DNA of 64,000 bases, taken from assembly GCF_014200495.1 (NCBI RefSeq), contig NZ_JACHBY010000003.1, positions 124,001 to 188,000 on the forward strand, read 5' to 3'. How positions within the stretch are numbered: the first letter of the stretch is position 1; each line of letters opens with the position of its first letter. This DNA is from Mucilaginibacter geliditolerans. Its GTDB lineage: Bacteria > Bacteroidota > Bacteroidia > Sphingobacteriales > Sphingobacteriaceae. The notes under the pieces were generated by a model that ran no database searches, had not been told where the DNA came from, and worked only from the letters and a program-made list of their open reading frames with translations. This document shows, piece after piece, positions 44,803 through 53,320 of this stretch. The translations under genes and the position numbers were made by a program.

Positions 44803-45889
44803 AACGTTGGTAATACTTACACCGGGTTTCCCGGCTGATGAGGATGACAGCACCTGCATCCCCCCGCAGCAGCTGTTTGTTAAGGCGCTGAAAAAACAAA
44901 GACCGGAGTTGAATATTATTATCATCAGTTTTCAATACCCTTTTGAGGCCCGGCAATACCTATGGCATGGCACGGAGGTTATAGCATTTGGAGGCAGGAG
45001 TCGGGGCAAACTATACCGGCGGGCGTTGTGGTTGAAGGTTTGGCGAACGTTAAAACAACTGAACAAGGGGCATAAAATCATTGGCTTGCTTAGTTTTTGG
45101 ATGGGCGAATGCGCTTTTATCGGCAACCGTTTTGCAAATAAATACAGGTTAAAACACTATTGCTGGGTGCTTGGGCAGGATGCAAGAGCGGGAAATAGAT
45201 TTGTACGACTGATCGATCCAAAAGGTGAGCAACTGATTGCTTTGTCGGACCAATTAGCGCGGGAGATTGAGGCTAATTATGATATTGTTCCGCAGCATAC
45301 TATCCCTCCGGGGATTGATACCTCAACGTTTGGCGCATCGGCAATTGAACGGGATATAGATTTGTTGGGCACGGGTTCATTGATCCCACTTAAGCAGTAT
45401 GACCTGTTTATAGATGTGGTTAAAGAGCTGACATTGCAATTCCCTAACATCAGAGCCGTTATTTGCGGTCGTGGCCCGGAGATGGAAAGATTGAAACATC
45501 AGATCATCAGACTAAAGCTGGAAAACAATGTAAAATTAACCGGCGGATTACCGCATGGCGAGGTATTGGCCATGATGCAGCAGGCCAAAGTTTTTTTACA
45601 TACATCGGCCTACGAGGGTTTCGGTATGGTTTTGAGCGAGGCGCTTTATGCAGGCGCGCAAGTGGTAAGTTTGGTTAAGCCGATGGATGTAATGCCGGAA
45701 GAATTTCATCAGAGTAAAAGTGAGGATGAACTTGTTGGGTTGGTTACTGAGCAATTAAATAAAGAGCATTTAACACATGAACCTGTGTTGTTTAACTCGA
45801 TAGAAAGTATTGCTGATAGAGTTGCTGAGTTGTTTTTATCCGACGAAATCAGCAACACTTTAAAAAGTCAATGTCATTTCGAACGATAG
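44789..45889 (+). CDS. GT4-family glycosyltransferase
   Basis: 366 residues of GT-B fold. N-terminal half with LVILTPGFPADEDDSTCIPPQQ (typical GT4 opening) and IPPGIDTSTFG (about 170-180). The donor-binding half has GTGSLIPLKQYDLFIDVVKEL, AVICGRGPEMERL and the E-x7-E region SAYEGFGMVLSEALYAG (about 272-288). It transfers a sugar from an activated donor to an unknown acceptor in the cytoplasm. It overlaps the ABC transporter gene by 14 bp. The final residues SQCHFER and the stop codon are encoded by the edge of a palindromic repeat (45872-45999), so the original C-terminus has been replaced or extended by the repeat. Confidence 0.88.
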   Translation: MNTPETLVILTPGFPADEDDSTCIPPQQLFVKALKKQRPELNIIIISFQYPFEARQYLWHGTEVIAFGGRSRGKLYRRALWLKVWRTLKQLNKGHKIIGLLSFWMGECAFIGNRFANKYRLKHYCWVLGQDARAGNRFVRLIDPKGEQLIALSDQLAREIEANYDIVPQHTIPPGIDTSTFGASAIERDIDLLGTGSLIPLKQYDLFIDVVKELTLQFPNIRAVICGRGPEMERLKHQIIRLKLENNVKLTGGLPHGEVLAMMQQAKVFLHTSAYEGFGMVLSEALYAGAQVVSLVKPMDVMPEEFHQSKSEDELVGLVTEQLNKEHLTHEPVLFNSIESIADRVAELFLSDEISNTLKSQCHFER

Positions 45890-45999
45890 TGAGAACTATC
45901 TCTTGAGCAGGTCGAGCTTTGAAAGTGTGAGCGAAAAAATCTTTTGCGCATGCCAGGTCTGCGGCAGAAGATTTCTCCTCGTTCCTCGTCGAAATGACA
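45872..45999. repeat. Palindromic repeat, GTCATTTCGA family (copy 2)
   Basis: Begins TGTCATTTCGAACGA (identical to the left arm of the copy at 17643) and ends CGAAATGACA. It holds AGAAGATTTCTC (45966-45977) and CTCGTTCCTCG, which match the other copy's inner arm and GAGGAACGAGGAG in reverse. The middle is longer (about 128 bp in all). Its left edge forms the last codons and stop of the GT4 gene. Confidence 0.78.
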
Positions 46000-46063
46000 G
46001 AGTGGTTAGAGACTTACTAAGTTTTAAAAACTTAAGTCTGGATATTCGTCTTTTGCTCCCTCT

Positions 46064-46168
46064 ATTGCGCTCGTCTGTGACGAGTGCTTAATATGTTCTG
46101 GCGATTGCATCGCCAATCGCGTTACAAACGCTAACCCAGTTTAAGCACTCGTCACAGACGAGCGCAAT
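46064..46168. repeat. Large inverted repeat with nested palindromes
   Basis: Perfect 28-base arms (46064-46091 and 46141-46168). Each arm contains its own small hairpin, CTCGTC-TGT-GACGAG or its complement. The 49-base centre holds two more: GGCGAT-TGC-ATCGCC (46100-46114) and GCGTT-ACA-AACGC (46119-46131). Together they can form a cruciform with four minor hairpins. It lies between the convergent GT4 and amidohydrolase genes, next to repeat 45872-45999, and encodes nothing. Confidence 0.85.
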
Positions 46169-46184
46169 TATTAAATTATTAATA

Positions 46185-47342
46185 TTAGGGTTTGGTGGGT
46201 ACTGCCTCAACAGGCAGCTGCGCTTCCGGATAATATTTTTTTATGGCTTTGATCAGCCCGGTCAGGTCGCCTTGCACATATTTGTAGCTGTCGCCTATTT
46301 TTATCAGGGAATATTTTCTGTGTTTGAGGTTTGCAGCTATAAGCGGATACAACGTAGCGTCAATCACCCTGATGCGGCCTTTGCTCATCACCAGCAATAT
46401 ATCAGCAGGGTTTGTGGCGAAGAAGGCATCCATAGGATCTATTTCTTTCTTTTTGGCGACGACTATATCAGCACTCATGCCCATAAATAATGTGCCTGTG
46501 TTTATTTCCCAAATACCGGCGGCAGTGCAGTTAAGTGAGTGGTACAACTCCATATCATGCAGCAGTAAGGTTTTTTGCGCCAGGCGGATATGGTCCCAGA
46601 TGTTCCACTTTCCAGTGAGCGTGGAGTCGGTACCGAACAGAATTCTTGTATCTAGTTTCAGCTCATTTATAGGCGCTGTTTTGTTGAGCAGATAATAATT
46701 AGACTCCGGGCACCAAACCAGTGCCTTAAATTGCCGGGCCTGTTCTGATCGCATGGCTACACCATGTATGGCTATCAGGTCGCGTTTAAGCAGGTTCCAT
46801 TTTAACAGGGTATCAATTTCCTTTTTTGCCGCGCGATCGGTCCCTTCGCCTGCGTGAATCACTACCGGAAGCTTTCTTTTGAACGGATTATTCAGGCGCA
46901 GCCGCCAGTACCTGTCGAAGGCTACGGAATGCAGATCATGTTTGCGCTCATAAATATTGATGAGCTTATTTTTTATACCTACATTTTTACCATGATTAAG
47001 CACTGTTGTTACCCCAGCGAGCAGATTTTTATATATCCCCCATTTTTCGCGCAGGGGTTGGGAAACTTTTAAAACCGCATCTATTTCAGCTTTATAATTA
47101 GTATGCAGGTGCTTGCCCCACTCGCTGTAATTTTTGTAGGTATCCGTGCCCAATTGCGGGAATAAATTAAAATCAAGATGATCGTGCGAGTTGATCAATC
47201 CCGGGAAAACAATAGCATTTTCAAAAGTCAATCCGCTCTTGTTTTCACTTGTTGAAGATGTTATGGCCGATATCTTTTCACCCTCAACGTTTATATTCAC
47301 GTTTTGGCCCGTATCAGCCATTACCAGGTTATTAAGCCACAT
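46185..47342 (-). CDS. Amidohydrolase-superfamily metal-dependent hydrolase, substrate unknown
   Basis: I start at ATG 47342 (MWLNNLVMAD, 385 residues); a GTG two codons upstream is also possible. Metal-site motifs of the deaminase/chlorohydrolase-like subgroup are present: H53 and H55 in NSHDHLDF, His in PVVIHAGEGTD, His in LIAIHGVAM and Asp in ILFGTDST. The small beta domain is split between the N-terminus and the end (ADIVVAKKKE, KGRIRVIDA). These enzymes hydrolyse C-N bonds of cyclic amides or amines, or remove halogens. Its start overlaps the methyltransferase stop by 11 bp, so the two act together. Its role near the radical SAM genes is unknown. Confidence 0.82.
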   Translation of the reverse strand: MWLNNLVMADTGQNVNINVEGEKISAITSSTSENKSGLTFENAIVFPGLINSHDHLDFNLFPQLGTDTYKNYSEWGKHLHTNYKAEIDAVLKVSQPLREKWGIYKNLLAGVTTVLNHGKNVGIKNKLINIYERKHDLHSVAFDRYWRLRLNNPFKRKLPVVIHAGEGTDRAAKKEIDTLLKWNLLKRDLIAIHGVAMRSEQARQFKALVWCPESNYYLLNKTAPINELKLDTRILFGTDSTLTGKWNIWDHIRLAQKTLLLHDMELYHSLNCTAAGIWEINTGTLFMGMSADIVVAKKKEIDPMDAFFATNPADILLVMSKGRIRVIDATLYPLIAANLKHRKYSLIKIGDSYKYVQGDLTGLIKAIKKYYPEAQLPVEAVPTKP

Positions 47343-48081
47343 CGCCACGTTTTAAATGGATACCATATATCACGGGAAAACCCTTGTATTTATTGTAAAC
47401 CGGCAGCGCATTTTGCTTTTCGTAATAATGCTTCATGGTTTCATCTATTATCAGTTCCTCTTGTCCGGTTAAATGAAAACCGTATCGCTGCAAAATTTCA
47501 ACAATACTAAAAACCGGGTGCACATAGTTTTTTACGGCGATGCTTTTATGCTCGTGTTTAAAGGTACGCTGCCCACCGTAGGCTAAAATACGGGGGTGAA
47601 AATCGGTGATCATGATCTCGGCATCCGGCTTTAAAATCCTGCTCCAGGCCTTCATGGCGGCGTCAATATCCTCGATATGGGCCACGGTAAGTGTGGATAC
47701 GACCATATCAAACGAAGCATCGGGCACGTCAGAAAAAAGGTCATCGGTAATACGTTTTACATTTGATTCGGGGAATTTTTCTTTCAGTTTACTCAGCATC
47801 CCGGCGGATACATCAAAACCTGTTAACTCTTTCGGTTTTCTGCCCAATAACTTTGACCAGTGCCTGCCCGATCCACAGCCAATATCGGCTACCAGCTTAT
47901 TTCTGATATCAGTATTATGAAGCATGTAGCTGAATAATTGCTCATCCAGGTCGATCATCAGGTTGCCGGGCTGATCATCATAATTAGCCGACCAGATATC
48001 GTATGCCTCGGCGCTTCCCTTTTCAATTACATGCGATGGTACCACATGGTTTTTTATATAGTTTTTTATGGCTGCTATCAT
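47332..48081 (-). CDS. Class I SAM-dependent methyltransferase
   Basis: 249 residues with the Rossmann methyltransferase motifs: VADIGCGSGRHW (motif I, about 82-93), ELTGFDVSAGML (motif II), FDMVVSTLTVAHIEDIDAAMKAWSRILKPDAEIMITDFHP (motifs post-I to III, about 135-175). A helical cap at both ends is seen in ubiE-like small-molecule methyltransferases. The acceptor is unknown. It overlaps the amidohydrolase gene downstream and is divergent from the radical SAM operon with 249 bp between. It resembles the methyltransferase at 52364 only in fold. Confidence 0.88.
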   Translation of the reverse strand: MIAAIKNYIKNHVVPSHVIEKGSAEAYDIWSANYDDQPGNLMIDLDEQLFSYMLHNTDIRNKLVADIGCGSGRHWSKLLGRKPKELTGFDVSAGMLSKLKEKFPESNVKRITDDLFSDVPDASFDMVVSTLTVAHIEDIDAAMKAWSRILKPDAEIMITDFHPRILAYGGQRTFKHEHKSIAVKNYVHPVFSIVEILQRYGFHLTGQEELIIDETMKHYYEKQNALPVYNKYKGFPVIYGIHLKRGDVA

Positions 48082-48264
48082 GATTAGCGAGTTTATTAAT
48101 AATTACGCTAATCCTTTTGTTACGGTTGCCCAATACACACATTTATTTATCCCGACAGGCAACCACCGCAATTTCCGGAGCGTAATTACTACAAGAAGAA
48201 CGGAGTTAGGAGTGAAAGAGAAATTAGTGTCGTGCCATGAAACGTTTACTTCTGGTAAGGAGAA

Positions 48265-48304
48265 AGAGGCGGAAGGGATTTCTCATGATCCCTTCCCTGC
48301 CTCT
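48265..48304. other. Hairpin upstream of the radical SAM operon
   Basis: GGAAGGGAT (48271-48279) pairs with ATCCCTTCC (48288-48296), extended by AGAGGC / GCCTCT with a 2-base bulge, 26 bp before the first radical SAM start. It could be a leader hairpin or a small repeat. An 84-codon frame (48068-48322) runs through it and I do not accept it as a gene. Confidence 0.45.
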
Positions 48305-48330
48305 GATTTAATTGCTAGCTAAGAATATTT

Positions 48331-49836
48331 ATGAATAAAGTTTTGCTGTTTAATCCGAAAAGCGCCGAGAAAAAATACCGGATCCCGAACTCTATTTTAA
48401 ACATCGCCGCTTCGGTTGATGGTAAATATGATTGGGCCATTATTGATGGTAATTGCGAGTTGGACCCAATACAAAAAATAGAATCGTACCTGAACACCGG
48501 CGAGTACAAATACCTTGGTTTTACCGTAATGCCCGGCCCGCAACTGAGGCAGGCCATTATAGCGGCAAAGCTAATTAAAGAGCGGTTTCCGCATACCAAA
48601 ATGATATGGGGCGGGTATTTTCCGTCAAATCATTCGGACTCAGTGCTGTATTCGGGTTATGTTGATTTTATCATCAATGGCCCCGGCGATCATGCTTTTC
48701 CCTTGTTGGTTGATGCTTTAGAAAATGATGAACCTTTTGAGTTTATTAAAAACCTGATCTATAAGGATAGTCGCGATGGTAAGATCTTTAAAACAGCCAA
48801 GGAAGACCTCATCGATCAGGATTCATTGCCGCCATTGCCTTATGATAAGCTGAACAATTTTTATAACCTCACCAAGTTCCTGGGGAAAACCTACCTGGGT
48901 GAAAAGACCATGGCTTATCATTCGAGCATAGGCTGCCCTTTTACTTGCTCTTTTTGCGCCGTGGTGCCTATTTATGAGGCGCGATGGAAGGCAAAATCAG
49001 CCCAGAACGTTTATAAGGATGTAAAATATATTAAGGATAAATGGGGTGCGGATTCAATAGAATTTCATGATAACAACTTTTTTGTATCAGAAAAACGAGC
49101 AGTTGAATTTTCGAGATTGATAGCGCCGGAAAACATGACCTGGTGGGGAATGGCAAGGATTGATACCATGAGTAAATTCAAAGACTCATCATTACAAGCC
49201 ATACGCGACGCGGGTTGTAAGTGCATATTTTTTGGGGCTGAAAGCGGCAACAATGCCATTTTGGAACAGATGGATAAAGGCGGCACACAAACCGGCGACC
49301 AGATCATTGAGTTTGCAGAGCGGTTAAAGAAATTCGACATTATACCTGAATATTCATTTGTGCTGGGTACACCCGCGCCGACACCCGAGCAGGTACAGGC
49401 ACAGATAGACTTCGAGATAGATTTTATTAAACAGGTAAAAGCGGTGAACCCTAAAACGGAGATCATCATTTACACCTACAGTCCGGTGCCAACGCCGGGA
49501 TCTGAATTATATAAGCAGGTGTTGGAAAGCGGCTTTAAATTCCCGCAAACTTTGGAGGACTGGATCAGCCCGGCCTGGGAAAACTTCGACCTGCGCAAAA
49601 ACCCGCTTACACCGTGGTTAACGCCCGAGATGATCGATAGGATCAGAAATTTTGAAACGGTACTGAACGGCGTTTACCCAACCGTGACCGATATCCGTAT
49701 GAGCGAGTTGAAAAAGAAAACCATCCGGCTGTTATCGGCTATCAGGTACCGGGCAAATTTGTACCAGTACCCGTACGAAATAAAGCTGTTGCAAAGGTTT
49801 TGGAAATATCGCCAGCCGGAGATACAGGGATTTTAA
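48331..49836 (+). CDS. Radical SAM enzyme with N-terminal B12-binding-like domain (first of three)
   Basis: 501 residues. The N-terminal domain (about 1-150) has the Rossmann pattern of cobalamin-binding radical SAM proteins (KVLLFNP, YKYLGFTVMPGPQLRQA, KMIWGGYFPSN, DFIINGPGDHAFPLLVDAL) but no clear DxHxxG motif for the axial His. The 4Fe-4S cysteines are C202, C206 and C209 (GCPFTCSFC), followed by IEFHDNNFF, GAESGNNAILEQMDKGGT and EYSFVLGTPAP. About 90 C-terminal residues follow the barrel. Members of this class methylate or rearrange unactivated carbons on lipids, sugars or peptides. It leads a plus-strand operon of four genes with gaps of 11, 3 and -1 bp. Confidence 0.87.
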   Translation: MNKVLLFNPKSAEKKYRIPNSILNIAASVDGKYDWAIIDGNCELDPIQKIESYLNTGEYKYLGFTVMPGPQLRQAIIAAKLIKERFPHTKMIWGGYFPSNHSDSVLYSGYVDFIINGPGDHAFPLLVDALENDEPFEFIKNLIYKDSRDGKIFKTAKEDLIDQDSLPPLPYDKLNNFYNLTKFLGKTYLGEKTMAYHSSIGCPFTCSFCAVVPIYEARWKAKSAQNVYKDVKYIKDKWGADSIEFHDNNFFVSEKRAVEFSRLIAPENMTWWGMARIDTMSKFKDSSLQAIRDAGCKCIFFGAESGNNAILEQMDKGGTQTGDQIIEFAERLKKFDIIPEYSFVLGTPAPTPEQVQAQIDFEIDFIKQVKAVNPKTEIIIYTYSPVPTPGSELYKQVLESGFKFPQTLEDWISPAWENFDLRKNPLTPWLTPEMIDRIRNFETVLNGVYPTVTDIRMSELKKKTIRLLSAIRYRANLYQYPYEIKLLQRFWKYRQPEIQGF

Positions 49837-49847
49837 ACTGAACAACA

Positions 49848-50891
49848 TTGAAGACGTTATATCATACTTTTAAGCGGTACCGCACACTGCAAACGCACAA
49901 AATAAGCGCCATGCCTATTGTGATACTGATGCCGCACAGCGCCTGCAATTGCCGCTGCGTAATGTGTGATATCTGGAAAGATAACAAAAACCTGAAGCAG
50001 CTTACGCCTAATGATGTAAGCAAACTGATGGTATCACTTAAAAAGCTGGATACGCAACGGGTATTGATGTCGGGCGGGGAAGCGCTGCTGAATAAGAACT
50101 TTTTTAAGCTGTGCGAGATCCTGAAAAGTGAAAATATCAAGATCACTTTGTTGACTACCGGGTTATCCATAAAACAACATGCGGATAATATTTTGCAATG
50201 GGTTGATGATGTGATCGTATCGCTTGATGGTGACGAATTATTGCATGATGCCATACGGAATATCCCCGGCGCATTTGCTAAAATGCGGGAAGGCGTTGAG
50301 CATATCAGGTCTATCAATCCCGACTATCAGATCACTGCCCGCACGGTGATACACCGTTTAAACTTCAGGAACTGGCCGGCTATTATTAACGCAGCGAAGC
50401 AGATGGAGCTTAACCAGATCAGCTTTTTACCGGCTGATGTAAGCAGCCATGCCTTTAACCGGCAACAAGCCTGGGACGGGCAAAAACAGTCAGAAATCTT
50501 ACTATCCGGTTATGAAATAACGGAGCTAAATGCCATTATTGACCAGTTGTTAATTGATTGCAAAACTGATTTTGAAACAGGCTTTATAGCTGAAAGCCCA
50601 GCTAAGTTTAAGGATATCTATAATTACTACGCTGCCTTTTATGGGTTGAATGAGTTCCCGTTCAAAAAATGTAACGCGCCCTGGGTATCGGTAGTTATTG
50701 AGGCTGATGGCAGTATAAAGCCTTGCTTTTTTATGGATAGTATTGGTAATATCGCTGATACTGATTTGGCAAGCGCCTTGAACAGTAAGGAAGCGATCAG
50801 CTTTAGGAAGTCATTGAATACCAGCGGGCACCCTACTTGCGTAAAATGCGTTTGCTCGCTTAATTTATCACCCTTAACTAATGTTGCTTAA
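49848..50891 (+). CDS. Radical SAM enzyme with SPASM-like C-terminus (second of three)
   Basis: 347 residues if the TTG at 49848, 11 bp after the previous stop, is the start; the next ATG (49911) would leave only 11 residues before the cluster and remove a conserved-looking basic segment. The 4Fe-4S cysteines are C33, C37 and C40 (SACNCRCVMCDIW), followed by RVLMSGGEALLNKNF and VIVSLDGDELLHDAIR. The C-terminal third has CNAPWVSVVIEADGSIKPCFF and CVKCVC, a SPASM-type set of extra cysteines that hold auxiliary iron-sulfur clusters. Such enzymes modify peptides, sugars or tRNA-like substrates; the target here is unknown. Confidence 0.86.
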   Translation: MKTLYHTFKRYRTLQTHKISAMPIVILMPHSACNCRCVMCDIWKDNKNLKQLTPNDVSKLMVSLKKLDTQRVLMSGGEALLNKNFFKLCEILKSENIKITLLTTGLSIKQHADNILQWVDDVIVSLDGDELLHDAIRNIPGAFAKMREGVEHIRSINPDYQITARTVIHRLNFRNWPAIINAAKQMELNQISFLPADVSSHAFNRQQAWDGQKQSEILLSGYEITELNAIIDQLLIDCKTDFETGFIAESPAKFKDIYNYYAAFYGLNEFPFKKCNAPWVSVVIEADGSIKPCFFMDSIGNIADTDLASALNSKEAISFRKSLNTSGHPTCVKCVCSLNLSPLTNVA

Positions 50892-50894
50892 GCT

Positions 50895-52364
50895 ATGGAT
50901 AAATTGAATAACATACTTTTTACCCATTCGTATTTTTTACGGTTCGACCCTAAACAGTGGTCGCTTGGCCTGCCCTATGCGCCGCTGGGCACTTTATACG
51001 CGGCGGCGATGATGCGTGGAAATGGCTATAGCGTTTCGCTTTGCGATACCATGTTTACCACCGGACCAGAAGCCGTGTTACCCTCCATCCACCAACAGCA
51101 ACCCGGCTTTTTTGTGCTGTATGATGATGGCTTTAACTACCTCACCAAAATGTGCCTCACCAACATGCGCGAGGCTGCTTTTGCCATGTGCAAAATGGCA
51201 AAGGAAAATGGCTGCACGGTAATTGTATCCAGTTCTGATTCAACCGACAGGTATGCACAGTATCTAAATGAAGGCGCTGATTTTGTGATCATCGGCGAAG
51301 CAGAGCAAACTTTACTGGAGTTGGTTAATGCGCTAAAGAATAGTGGCGATCATCAAAATATAAATGGATTGGCCTATTTAAAGGATGGTTCGCCGCATAA
51401 AACATTGGGCCGACCGGTTTTAAAGGACCTGGATAGCCTGCCCCTGCCTGCCTGGGATTTGGTTGATATAAAACCCTATCGCGATAGCTGGATGAAGAAC
51501 GCGGGCTATTTTTCGGTAAATATGAGCACTACACGCGGTTGCCCCTTTAAGTGCAACTGGTGTGCTAAGCCTATTTATGGTAACCGGTATAATTCACGGA
51601 GCCCGCAGCATGTGGTTGCTGAGCTGCTCTTGTTAAAACAGTTGTTTAATATGGACCATGTATGGTTTTGTGATGATATTTTTGGGTTGAAACCGGATTG
51701 GGCCGTTGAGTTTGCACGATTGGTTGAAAAGGAAAATCTGCATTTCAGGTACAAGATCCAATCCCGTGCCGACCTGTTATTGGAAGAAGAAACGGTACAC
51801 GCACTGGCTGTCTCCGGCTGCGAAAATGCCTGGATAGGCGCTGAAAGTGGTTCGCAAAAAATATTGGATGCTATGGACAAGGGTATTACAGTGGAGCAGA
51901 TCAGCATCGCTACTAAACTGATGAAAGAGCAGGGTATCAAACCATCATTTTTTATACAGTTTGGTTACCCCGGTGAGATGAAGGAGGATATCGATCTTAC
52001 CATTAACATGATCAATTCCTTATTGCCATATGAGATCGGTATCTCTATATCCTACCCACTGCCCGGCACCAAATTCTACGAAAAAGTAAAAGCCGACCTG
52101 GTTAAAAAAACCAACTGGACCGACTCTGATGAGATGGCGCTGATGTTCAGCAATACTTTTGCACCGGCATATTACAAGCAGCTGCATAAGTATGTGCACC
52201 AGAATTATCATGCGCACCTGGCTAAATATAACCTGAAGAAGTTTATTAATGATCCACTACGGTCAAACCTTAAATTGTTGAAAAAAGCGGCATCTGTAGT
52301 TTACCATATTCCGGCCATGTTCATCGCCATGAAGAAATTGAAACAACTGGAAAAAATAGCCTAA
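50895..52364 (+). CDS. Radical SAM enzyme with B12-binding-like domain (third of three)
   Basis: 489 residues. The cobalamin-binding-like N-terminal part (about 8-150) has PYAPLGTLYAAAMMRGNGYSV and GADFVIIGEAEQTLLELVNAL. The cluster cysteines are C216, C220 and C223 (GCPFKCNWC), preceded by STTR and followed by HVWFCDDIFGLKPDWAVEFA, WIGAESGSQKILDAMDKGITVEQI and FFIQFGYPGEMKEDI. Its layout is that of the BchE-like methyltransferase/cyclase group. It shares family but little close sequence with the first enzyme of the operon, so the two probably do different steps. It starts 3 bp after the SPASM enzyme. Confidence 0.87.
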   Translation: MDKLNNILFTHSYFLRFDPKQWSLGLPYAPLGTLYAAAMMRGNGYSVSLCDTMFTTGPEAVLPSIHQQQPGFFVLYDDGFNYLTKMCLTNMREAAFAMCKMAKENGCTVIVSSSDSTDRYAQYLNEGADFVIIGEAEQTLLELVNALKNSGDHQNINGLAYLKDGSPHKTLGRPVLKDLDSLPLPAWDLVDIKPYRDSWMKNAGYFSVNMSTTRGCPFKCNWCAKPIYGNRYNSRSPQHVVAELLLLKQLFNMDHVWFCDDIFGLKPDWAVEFARLVEKENLHFRYKIQSRADLLLEEETVHALAVSGCENAWIGAESGSQKILDAMDKGITVEQISIATKLMKEQGIKPSFFIQFGYPGEMKEDIDLTINMINSLLPYEIGISISYPLPGTKFYEKVKADLVKKTNWTDSDEMALMFSNTFAPAYYKQLHKYVHQNYHAHLAKYNLKKFINDPLRSNLKLLKKAASVVYHIPAMFIAMKKLKQLEKIA

Positions 52365-53182
52365 TGGAAAGTATTGAGTTAGCGGTTAATGAAAATATGG
52401 CGGCAACGGCCTTTAGTCGCCAGGCGCCGGTGTTTGATAATTTGTATGGCGGTAATACCATCGTCAGCTATAAAAGATGGCGGGTAAGATCGCATGCCTT
52501 GAATTATTTACCTGAACAGGGCAGCATATTGGAACTGAACTGCGGTACTGGCGAGGATGCATTATTCTTTGCGCAAAATGGGTTTAAGGTACATGGTACA
52601 GATCTATCCACCGGGATGCTGCAGCAGTTTGCACAAAAGACTTCCAGCCATCGTGATAAAGTGAGCTTTGAACAATGCTCATTTACCGGGCTCGGCGCAT
52701 TGCAAAATAAAGGTCCTTATGATATGATCTTCTCCAATTTTGGCGGCTTGAATTGTACCGGGGAATTGGATAAGGTACTAGCATCTTTTGATGATTTGTT
52801 AAAGCCGGGTGGTGTAGCCACGCTGGTTATTATATCCAAATTTTGTTTGTGGGAAACCTTGTTGGTTTTTAAGGGAAAGTTTAAAACTGCTTTCAGGCGA
52901 TTCTTTAGCAGCAAAGGCAGAAAGGCGCGTGTGGAGGGTGAGTTTTTTAAGTGCTGGTATTATAATCCGGGCTACGTGAGGGGTAAACTGGGCGAGGAGT
53001 TTGAGTTGTTGAATATTGAGGGACTTTGCACTATTGTGCCGCCATCATACATTGAGAATTTCGCGGAGAAACATCCGTCGCTTTATCGTTGTCTGGTGAA
53101 GCAGGAGGATAGGTTTAAGGGTAATTGGCCGTGGAAGTTTATGGGTGATTATTATATAATATCGGTGAAGAAGAGAAGTTGA
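52364..53182 (+). CDS. Class I SAM-dependent methyltransferase (last gene of radical SAM operon)
   Basis: 272 residues. Its ATG shares a base with the stop of the third radical SAM gene (TAATG), so translation is coupled. Methyltransferase motifs: SILELNCGTGEDALFFAQNGFKVHGTDLS (about 55-83) and YDMIFSNFGGLNC (post-I). DDLLKPGGVATLVIISKFCLWE (about 145-165) is motif III. The C-terminal part has charged, basic segments (FKTAFRRFFSSKGRKAR) and an aromatic end (YYIISVKKRS). It probably O- or N-methylates the product of the radical SAM steps; the acceptor is unknown. Confidence 0.87.
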   Translation: MESIELAVNENMAATAFSRQAPVFDNLYGGNTIVSYKRWRVRSHALNYLPEQGSILELNCGTGEDALFFAQNGFKVHGTDLSTGMLQQFAQKTSSHRDKVSFEQCSFTGLGALQNKGPYDMIFSNFGGLNCTGELDKVLASFDDLLKPGGVATLVIISKFCLWETLLVFKGKFKTAFRRFFSSKGRKARVEGEFFKCWYYNPGYVRGKLGEEFELLNIEGLCTIVPPSYIENFAEKHPSLYRCLVKQEDRFKGNWPWKFMGDYYIISVKKRS

Positions 53183-53230
53183 TTTGAGGATTGGTTGATC
53201 TGAAGATTTGAAAATGTGTTTCTCTAAGTG

Positions 53231-53289
53231 TCATTGCGAATTAGCACGTTTACCTGCCTGCGTAGGGATTGCTTCGTTCCTCGCAATGG
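53231..53289. repeat. Short palindromic repeat, TCATTGCGA type
   Basis: TCATTGCGA (53231-53239) and TCGCAATGG (53281-53289) bracket about 40 bp that contain GGGATTGCTTCGTTCCTCGC. The form recalls the GTCATTTCGA family elsewhere in the window but the arms differ. No coding capacity. Confidence 0.6.
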
Positions 53290-53320
53290 CGCACGGGAGA
53301 GAACGTCCCTTTTATTCCAG

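Noticed and set aside
46064..46168. CRISPR-like or attachment-site reading of the repeated palindromes
   Set aside because: There are only two inverted arms, no regular spacers, no cas genes and no integrase.
48068..48322. 84-codon plus-strand frame between the methyltransferase and radical SAM genes
   Set aside because: It overlaps the divergent methyltransferase start and a hairpin, and no family or compositional support is visible.
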